From contig DCTM01000023.1 in the NCBI GenBank assembly GCA_002329565.1, positions 6,376 to 17,300 of the forward strand: 10,925 nucleotides of DNA. Reading direction: 5' to 3'. A program made the translations under genes and the position numbers. This DNA comes from Firmicutes bacterium UBA1440 (lineage in GTDB: Bacteria; Bacillota; Clostridia; Peptostreptococcales; Anaerovoracaceae). The notes under the pieces are model-generated. The model made no database searches, was not told the DNA's origin, and saw only the letters and a list, made by a program, of their open reading frames with translations. Positions 6,098 through 10,925 of this stretch are shown here, piece after piece; position 1 is the stretch's first letter, and each line of letters opens with the position of its first letter.

Positions 6098-7162
6098 TTA
6101 TTCGATAATTACGCCATCTTCGTCGGTTTTTAGCGTTTTTTCTGTGTCGGAAGTGTCTTCTTTTTTGATAGTATTCATAACTTTATGTTCGATATCAGAC
6201 ATAATTTCAAGATTGGATGCCAAGAAAACCTTGACATTTTCTCTGCCCTGTCCGATACGATCGCCGTTATAGCTGTACCAAGAGCCGGCCTTTTCGACGA
6301 TTTTCAATTCAACCGCGCAGTCGAGGAGATCGCCTTCTTTGGAGATACCTTTACCGTACATGATATCGAATTCGGCCTGTTTGAACGGCGGTGCCACTTT
6401 GTTCTTCACAATCTTGACGCGCGTCCTGTTACCCAGTACCTCTTCTCCCATCTTGATGGATTCAACTCTCCTGACATCAAGACGCATGCTGGAATAGAAT
6501 TTGAGTGCACGGCCGCCGGTCGTGACTTCGGGATTGCCGAACATTATGCCGACCTTTTCTCGCAATTGGTTGATGAAAATAACCGACGTATTGGATTTGT
6601 TTATGACTCCGGCCAGCTTACGCAAAGCTTGCGACATCAGTCTGGCTTGCAAGCCAACATGTACATCTCCCATCTCTCCTTGTATTTCTGCTCTGGGAAC
6701 CAATGCTGCGACGGAGTCGATGACTACGATATCTATTGCTCCCGAACGTACGAGCATCTCGCATATTTCGAGCGCTTGCTCTCCGGTGTCCGGCTGCGAT
6801 ACGATCAGTTCTTCAACTTTGACGCCGAGGTTCTTGGCGTATTCGGGATCGAGAGCGTGTTCTGCATCTATAAAGGCCGCGCGCCCGCCGGTCTTCTGGG
6901 CCTCGGCAATGATATGCAATGTCAGTGTCGTCTTTCCTGAGGATTCGGGGCCGAAAATTTCGATAATCCTGCCTTTCGGGATACCTCCGATACCGGTGGC
7001 AAGGTCAAGACTTACCGATCCCGTCGAAATGGCCTCGATGTTTAACTTGGCCTTTTCATCTCCGAGCATCATGATTGCCCCTTGCCCAAACTGCTTTTGT
7101 ATCTGTTGCATGGCGGCTTCGAGCGCCTTGTCTTTGTTTTCCTTGTTGATAGCTGTACTCAA
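6098..7162 (-). CDS. recA: RecA recombinase
   Basis: ATP-dependent strand-exchange protein of homologous recombination and co-protease for LexA cleavage. Walker A is GPESSGKTT at residues 71-79. Other RecA marks include [28 protein letters not shown] (Walker B), [17 protein letters not shown] (around loop L2) and [14 protein letters not shown]. An acidic C-terminal tail ([15 protein letters not shown]) is normal. I start at the TTG at 7162 because GGAGG stands 7 bases upstream and the protein then begins [17 protein letters not shown], matching the family length (354 aa). Reading from the TTG at 7189 would put the ribosome site inside the gene. It is preceded by two promoters and a LexA box and sits downstream of cinA, a classic Firmicutes pairing. 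Confidence 0.97.
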   Translation of the reverse strand: MSTAINKENKDKALEAAMQQIQKQFGQGAIMMLGDEKAKLNIEAISTGSVSLDLATGIGGIPKGRIIEIFGPESSGKTTLTLHIIAEAQKTGGRAAFIDAEHALDPEYAKNLGVKVEELIVSQPDTGEQALEICEMLVRSGAIDIVVIDSVAALVPRAEIQGEMGDVHVGLQARLMSQALRKLAGVINKSNTSVIFINQLREKVGIMFGNPEVTTGGRALKFYSSMRLDVRRVESIKMGEEVLGNRTRVKIVKNKVAPPFKQAEFDIMYGKGISKEGDLLDCAVELKIVEKAGSWYSYNGDRIGQGRENVKVFLASNLEIMSDIEHKVMNTIKKEDTSDTEKTLKTDEDGVIIE

Positions 7163-7186
7163 TTCAATACCTCCGTTTCGCATACG

Positions 7187-7200
7187 CAAACATTTGTTCT
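7187..7200. promoter_or_regulatory. LexA (SOS) box of recA
   Basis: The minus strand reads AGAACAAATGTTTG, matching the Gram-positive LexA consensus CGAAC-N4-GTTYG except for the first base. It lies just downstream of the proximal -10, over the predicted start of transcription, where LexA binding would block RNA polymerase. This supports SOS induction of recA. No lexA gene is in the window. Confidence 0.8.
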
Positions 7201-7205
7201 CTTTT

Positions 7206-7234
7206 AGGATATACTATAAATATACGTTCGTCAA
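7206..7234 (-). promoter_or_regulatory. Proximal recA promoter
   Basis: Minus strand TTGACG (7229-7234), 17-base spacer, TATCCT (7206-7211). The predicted start lies near 7199, inside the LexA box, so this promoter should be SOS-controlled. Confidence 0.8.
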
Positions 7235-7260
7235 GCCTTATTTATTGCATCGTCACCTTT

Positions 7261-7289
7261 AGTCTATATCAATTGTAAAAAAATGTCAA
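7261..7289 (-). promoter_or_regulatory. Distal recA promoter candidate
   Basis: Minus strand TTGACA (7284-7289), 17-base T-rich spacer, TAGACT (7261-7266). It would start transcripts near 7254, about 55 bases upstream of the LexA box. The rest of the cinA-recA gap (7290-7397) shows no gene and no clear terminator, so cinA may be co-transcribed with recA. Confidence 0.55.
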
Positions 7290-7397
7290 TTAAAATTCTC
7301 CTGTTAATCAGTGACCTGCAGTCATTGGTATATTCATGCCCGGTATTGAAAAATGAGATTGAAAACGTGATCGATTGCAAACACATTTTGCCGGCTG

Positions 7398-8651
7398 TTA
7401 TATCATCTTGTCGATTGCACGGTTTACGCAATCAAACATAGCAAGCAGGGAGCGCTTCCTATTTTTGTCCCTATCCGGACGCTTGGTGGACAGCTCAGTT
7501 GTCTCGGTGCGATATATACCGCCTACTTTGTAGGAAATGCCGATATAGACCAATCCGACCGGCTTTTCTTCGGTACCGCCGTCCGGTCCTGCGATGCCCG
7601 TCACTGAGACGCAGATATCACTGCCGGTCTTTTGTGCCAGCCCTGCAGCCATTTCCGATGCCGTCTCGTGCGATACTGCGCCAAAACGCAGAAGAGTTTC
7701 CTCAGATACTCCGAGTTCATCAACCTTGGCTCTGTTGCTGTATGTTACGAGTCCCCTGTCAAAGACAGCCGAAATGCCGGGATATTCTGTCAAAGCAGCC
7801 GCGAACAGGCCTCCGGTACAACTCTCCGCGCATGAAATTGAGATATTGTGTGTAAGCAGCTTATTTGCAACAACATCGGTAAGCGGACTGTCATCGCAGC
7901 TGTAGATATATTGGCCGATGCGCGCTTTTACCTTTTCAAGCATAGCGTCAACCGCTGCCACAGCCTCCTCTTTTGTCTTTCTTTTGGAAGCAATTCTGAC
8001 GAGAGCTTCTCCGTCCTTGGCATAAGTTGCCAGCGTTGGGTCTGTCTGTCCGTCAATCAGATCGAGAAGATCTGTTTCAAGCTGAGACTCGCCGATGCCT
8101 GTGGTACGTACTATCCTGTAATATAGAGAGGCGTCGGATCTTTCTTCGAGGATCGGCCTGACCTTTCGCTCGAACATCCGTTTCATCTCATTCGGCGGTC
8201 CGGGCATGCAGATAATTGTTTTGCCGTTATCTTCCAGAATAAAACCGGGCGCCGTACCGTTATCGTTTTCCAAAACCGCGGCGCGAGACGGCAAATATGC
8301 TTGCTTAATATTATTCGGTGGCATCGTTCTGCCTGTCTGTTTAAAGTAGAGTTCTATCTTTGCGAGCTCATCTTTATTTTCCACGAGGACATCGTTCATG
8401 GCTTCGCATACCATCTCCTTGGTCAAGTCGTCCTGCGTAGGCCCAAGGCCGCCGGTCGTAAGAATGATATCGCATTCTTGAAAGATGTGCCCGATGATTT
8501 CCTTCAATCTGTGAGGATTGTCTCCCACGGTATAATGATACATTACATCATATCCCAGATTTTGCAACTCTTGTGAGAGATATGTCGTATTTGTGTTGAC
8601 AATCTGGCCGAACAAAATCTCCGTTCCCACGGATAATATCGCTGTTTTCAT
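7398..8651 (-). CDS. cinA: CinA: MoCF-biosynthesis-like domain fused to nicotinamide-nucleotide amidohydrolase (PncC)
   Basis: Two-domain CinA. The N-terminal part (about 1-170) is of the molybdopterin-binding (MoCF) fold that in CinA acts as a pyrophosphatase on ADP-ribose-type nucleotides, with SVGTEILFGQIVNTN (7-21) and TTGGLGPTQDD (65-75). The C-terminal part (about 255-417) is the PncC deamidase, which converts NMN to nicotinate mononucleotide in pyridine nucleotide recycling; SCAESCTGG (273-281) carries the active-site serine and TGIAGPDGG is at 351-359. Length (417 aa) is normal. The ATG is preceded by a purine-rich stretch AAGGAGAGGAAGG that ends about 12 bases away, longer than usual. 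In streptococci and bacilli cinA is linked to recA and competence, and the order pgsA-cinA-recA here agrees. Competence itself is not shown by this sequence. Confidence 0.96.
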   Translation of the reverse strand: MKTAILSVGTEILFGQIVNTNTTYLSQELQNLGYDVMYHYTVGDNPHRLKEIIGHIFQECDIILTTGGLGPTQDDLTKEMVCEAMNDVLVENKDELAKIELYFKQTGRTMPPNNIKQAYLPSRAAVLENDNGTAPGFILEDNGKTIICMPGPPNEMKRMFERKVRPILEERSDASLYYRIVRTTGIGESQLETDLLDLIDGQTDPTLATYAKDGEALVRIASKRKTKEEAVAAVDAMLEKVKARIGQYIYSCDDSPLTDVVANKLLTHNISISCAESCTGGLFAAALTEYPGISAVFDRGLVTYSNRAKVDELGVSEETLLRFGAVSHETASEMAAGLAQKTGSDICVSVTGIAGPDGGTEEKPVGLVYIGISYKVGGIYRTETTELSTKRPDRDKNRKRSLLAMFDCVNRAIDKMI

Positions 8652-8705
8652 GGATATTAAGCCTTCCTCTCCTTATCTGTCTGAAATAAATGCGTCATCC
8701 CTATG

Positions 8706-9245
8706 TTACATTGAGAAGACGTTTCTGTTTTTATATACGTATTCGGTTCCCGAAACAACAGTCATGACAAGCGAAGCCCATAAGAACAGATTGGCAATGA
8801 GCGTAACAATTGCGTCAATCTGAGGTTGTGCAAAAACGCCCACCAGCAACAACAGAGGCACTGCTATCATCTGGAGAACAGTCTTTATCTTGCCGCTCAT
8901 GCCTGCAGCAATGACAATGCCTTGCGAAGCTGCCACAGTTCTCATCCCGGAAACGACGAATTCCCTGGCAAGAATGATGATAAACATCCAAGCCGGCACA
9001 AGGCCGTTTTGAACCATCAGGCAAAATGCCGAATAAACGAGAATTTTGTCGGCCAGTGGGTCCATGATCTTTCCGAAGTTGGTTACAAGGTTGTATTTTC
9101 TGGCGATCTTGCCATCCAACATGTCAGTAAACGAAGCCGCGATGAAAAGTACAAAGGCGGCAATTTTAAAATCGCACAGATAAAGGATGATAAAAAACGG
9201 TACCGCTATCGTGCGCGCGACAGTCAGTTTGTTAGGTAAATTCAT
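8706..9245 (-). CDS. pgsA: CDP-diacylglycerol-glycerol-3-phosphate 3-phosphatidyltransferase
   Basis: Integral membrane enzyme that joins CDP-diacylglycerol and glycerol-3-phosphate to give phosphatidylglycerol phosphate, the committed step to phosphatidylglycerol and cardiolipin. The CDP-alcohol phosphotransferase motif D-G-x2-A-R-x8-G-x3-D-x3-D is complete: D44, G45, A48, R49, G58, D62, D66. It starts with the typical MNLPNKLTVARTIAVPFF. Hydrophobic segments follow near residues 12-38, 67-80, 83-97, 122-140 and 144-168. Length (179 aa) is normal. The ATG has AAAGGAG 7 bases upstream, a site inside the end of rimO, and only 4 bases separate the two reading frames, so they are surely one transcript. 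cinA follows after 54 bases. Confidence 0.96.
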   Translation of the reverse strand: MNLPNKLTVARTIAVPFFIILYLCDFKIAAFVLFIAASFTDMLDGKIARKYNLVTNFGKIMDPLADKILVYSAFCLMVQNGLVPAWMFIIILAREFVVSGMRTVAASQGIVIAAGMSGKIKTVLQMIAVPLLLLVGVFAQPQIDAIVTLIANLFLWASLVMTVVSGTEYVYKNRNVFSM

Positions 9246-9249
9246 AATG

Positions 9250-10569
9250 CTACTCCTTTGTCACTTCTGTGCCCGTGAGGTCGTAGTCGAATGCGTCATC
9301 GATTCTGACATAGACCATATCTCCGGGCGAAAGCTCTCTCTCCGATGTGAATAGAACTGAGTTGTCGATTTCAGGTGCGTCATATTCGGTTCTGCCGATA
9401 TAACTGCCGTCCTCATCTTGCTCTTCCACGAGAACACGCAGGATTTTGCCTATCTTTTCTTCGTTGATTTCCAAAGAAATTCTGTTTTGCAGACGCATGA
9501 TCTGTTCGCGTCTGCGTTCCTTGACATCAGACCGTACTTGCGGTTTCATCAATGCTGCGGGAGTGCCCTCTTCTTTGGAATAGGCGAATACTCCAAGTCG
9601 CTCAAAGCGCATTTCTTCAACAAAATCGTACAATTCATCGAATTCTTTCTTCGTTTCCCCGGGAAATCCCGTAATCAAGGTTGTGCGGATGTGAATGTCC
9701 GGAATTTGCTGCCTCAGCTTGGATATTGTTGACATAATACTTTTATGGTTACTCTGACGTTTCATACTCTTAAGAATCTTGTCTGAAGCGTGTTGAATCG
9801 GAATGTCTATATAATGACAAATCTTCGGTTCTTCGGCCATCACTGCAATCAGCTCATCCGTAATTCGATCCTCATAACAGTACATCAGGCGGATCCATTC
9901 GAATCCATCGATCCTGCACAAGGCTCTGAGCAACTCCGGCAGAGCAGAATGCCCGTATAAGTCATTGCCGTAAAATGTAACGTCTTGGGCGATTAAAATC
10001 AGCTCCTTGACACCCTTCTTAGCCAGAATGGCGGCTTCTGCGAGGATATCTTCTTGTGTGCGGCTTCTGTACGGTCCTCTGATGTAAGGGATTATGCAAT
10101 ACGCACATCGGTTGTCGCAGCCTTCGGCAATTTTGACGGTCGCTGAATATGCGTTGCTCTGCAGCAGACGCTCCCCGGGCAGGCCGAAGCCGCAGGTAGT
10201 CTCGGAAATTTCCTTTTGTCGCTTTCCTTCTTGAAAATTAGCGATCAATTCAGGCAGTCTGTCGTAGTCATTGACTCCGATAAATATGTCGACTTCGTCC
10301 ATCTGCTTGAACAGTTCGTCACCGTATCGTTTCGACAAGCATCCGGAGACGATGAGGATTTTGTCTTCCTTTACCCCAACCATATCGAAGATGCGCTCTA
10401 TCGATTCACGCTTGGCGTCATTGATAAAGCCGCAGGTGTTGACCATAATGATGTCAGCTTCCGCAACATTGTCCGTTCTCTTGATGCCATTCTTGTCCAA
10501 TATTGCTGCCGCCCTCTCGGAATCGTTAAAATTTTTGGGGCATCCAAGTGTTTCTATTAATATTTTCAT
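9250..10569 (-). CDS. rimO: Ribosomal protein uS12 methylthiotransferase RimO
   Basis: Radical SAM enzyme that methylthiolates a conserved aspartate of ribosomal protein uS12. The N-terminal UPF0004 domain binds an auxiliary 4Fe-4S cluster through C10, C46 and C77. The radical SAM motif CxxxCxxC is C151, C155 and C158 (GCDNRCAYCIIP). A C-terminal TRAM domain covers about 370-438. The start GCPKNFNDSE and the sequence IPIQHASDKILKSMKR fit RimO better than MiaB. Length is 439 aa. The ATG directly follows the TAG stop of ftsK with no base between. The best ribosome site (GGAGGG) is about 16 bases upstream, so translation probably depends on coupling to ftsK. Confidence 0.95.
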   Translation of the reverse strand: MKILIETLGCPKNFNDSERAAAILDKNGIKRTDNVAEADIIMVNTCGFINDAKRESIERIFDMVGVKEDKILIVSGCLSKRYGDELFKQMDEVDIFIGVNDYDRLPELIANFQEGKRQKEISETTCGFGLPGERLLQSNAYSATVKIAEGCDNRCAYCIIPYIRGPYRSRTQEDILAEAAILAKKGVKELILIAQDVTFYGNDLYGHSALPELLRALCRIDGFEWIRLMYCYEDRITDELIAVMAEEPKICHYIDIPIQHASDKILKSMKRQSNHKSIMSTISKLRQQIPDIHIRTTLITGFPGETKKEFDELYDFVEEMRFERLGVFAYSKEEGTPAALMKPQVRSDVKERRREQIMRLQNRISLEINEEKIGKILRVLVEEQDEDGSYIGRTEYDAPEIDNSVLFTSERELSPGDMVYVRIDDAFDYDLTGTEVTKE

Positions 10570-10925
10570 CTATTCGTTATCCATACCCTCCGTTTCATTT
10601 TTAAGCGCGTAAAGTTCCGTCTCCGTCATCAGCACCTGCCGTGGGCGCGAGCCGTCGGAAGGTCCGATGATTCCGCGCTCTTCCAACATATCTATAATGC
10701 GAGCTGCACGATTGTAGCCGATTCGGAATCGCCGTTGCAGCATAGAAGCTGATGCTTGTCCGCTGTGCACGACCAATTCTGTGGCTTCAGGCAGAAGCTC
10801 GTCTGCCTCGACACCGCTGTCGCCCGTTCCGGTATTTGCCTTCTCAATCGTATGCATTACATCATTGGCATACTCAGGGGCCTCTCCCTGTGCCTTGACG
10901 AATTCTATTACTTTATGTACCTCGC
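10570..10925 (-). CDS. ftsK: FtsK/SpoIIIE DNA translocase, C-terminal end (partial)
   Basis: The open frame runs to the right edge, so only about the last 117 residues are visible. They begin EVHKVIEFVKAQGEAPEYAN, typical of the end of the motor domain, and finish with the gamma winged-helix domain (QASASMLQRRFRIGYNRAARIIDMLEERGIIG, then GSRPRQVLM), which reads polarity sequences (KOPS/SRS) and steers translocation toward the terminus. The ATPase motifs lie outside the window. Its stop abuts the rimO start. The ATG at 10857 is internal, not a real start. Whether this is the FtsK or SpoIIIE version cannot be told from this end. Confidence 0.93.
   Translation of the reverse strand, partial: EVHKVIEFVKAQGEAPEYANDVMHTIEKANTGTGDSGVEADELLPEATELVVHSGQASASMLQRRFRIGYNRAARIIDMLEERGIIGPSDGSRPRQVLMTETELYALKNETEGMDNE

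Noticed and set aside
6501..7262. Long plus-strand open frames opposite recA (also 6185-6940)
   Set aside because: They are shadows of recA on the other strand with no recognisable domain and no ribosome site.
7311..7325. Near-palindrome around CTGCAG in the cinA-recA gap
   Set aside because: It is short and imperfect and does not match a LexA box or other motif that I know. The real LexA box is at 7187-7200.
1..10925. CRISPR arrays, insertion sequences, tRNA or rRNA genes, attachment sites
   Set aside because: None were seen: no spaced direct repeats, no transposase or integrase frame, and no tRNA-like cloverleaf or CCA end was recognised on either strand.

Overview
The window looks like a chromosomal stretch from a Firmicutes, probably clostridial, bacterium. 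Pointers are the order ftsK-rimO-pgsA-cinA-recA, strong AAAGGAGG-type ribosome binding sites, sigma-A-like promoters with 17-base spacers, a Gram-positive type LexA box at recA, and a lysine riboswitch. The genus cannot be fixed from the sequence alone. All genes except the first read on the minus strand, so the biological order runs from the right end of the window to the left.

Right to left: the C-terminal end of an FtsK/SpoIIIE DNA translocase (cut by the window edge), rimO (ribosomal protein S12 methylthiotransferase), pgsA (phosphatidylglycerophosphate synthase) and cinA form a tightly packed set. A 235-base region follows with two sigma-A-like promoters and a LexA box, then recA, which I start at an internal TTG. 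Next come rplU (bL21) with its own promoter and structured leader, rpmA (bL27), a strong terminator, and obg (ribosome-associated GTPase).

Left of obg, a promoter drives a lysine riboswitch with an intrinsic terminator. It controls a three-gene polar amino-acid ABC importer: binding lipoprotein, permease, ATPase. The riboswitch identifies lysine as the probable substrate, so the operon should be switched off when lysine is plentiful. A bidirectional terminator separates the ATPase gene from a convergent, partial plus-strand gene at the left edge, which resembles an XRE-type regulator with an S24 (LexA/CI-like) C-terminal domain.

Most of this is conserved housekeeping, and I see no mobile element, CRISPR array, tRNA or rRNA. 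The points most worth a second look are: bL21 carries a C-terminal extension resembling a small helix-extended-helix (SAP/HeH-like) module; bL27 is encoded directly in its mature form and the prp protease gene usually found between rplU and rpmA in Firmicutes is missing; the lysine riboswitch assigns a substrate to the transporter; and the S24-like protein has arginine where the catalytic lysine is expected. I found no convincing new multi-gene system.
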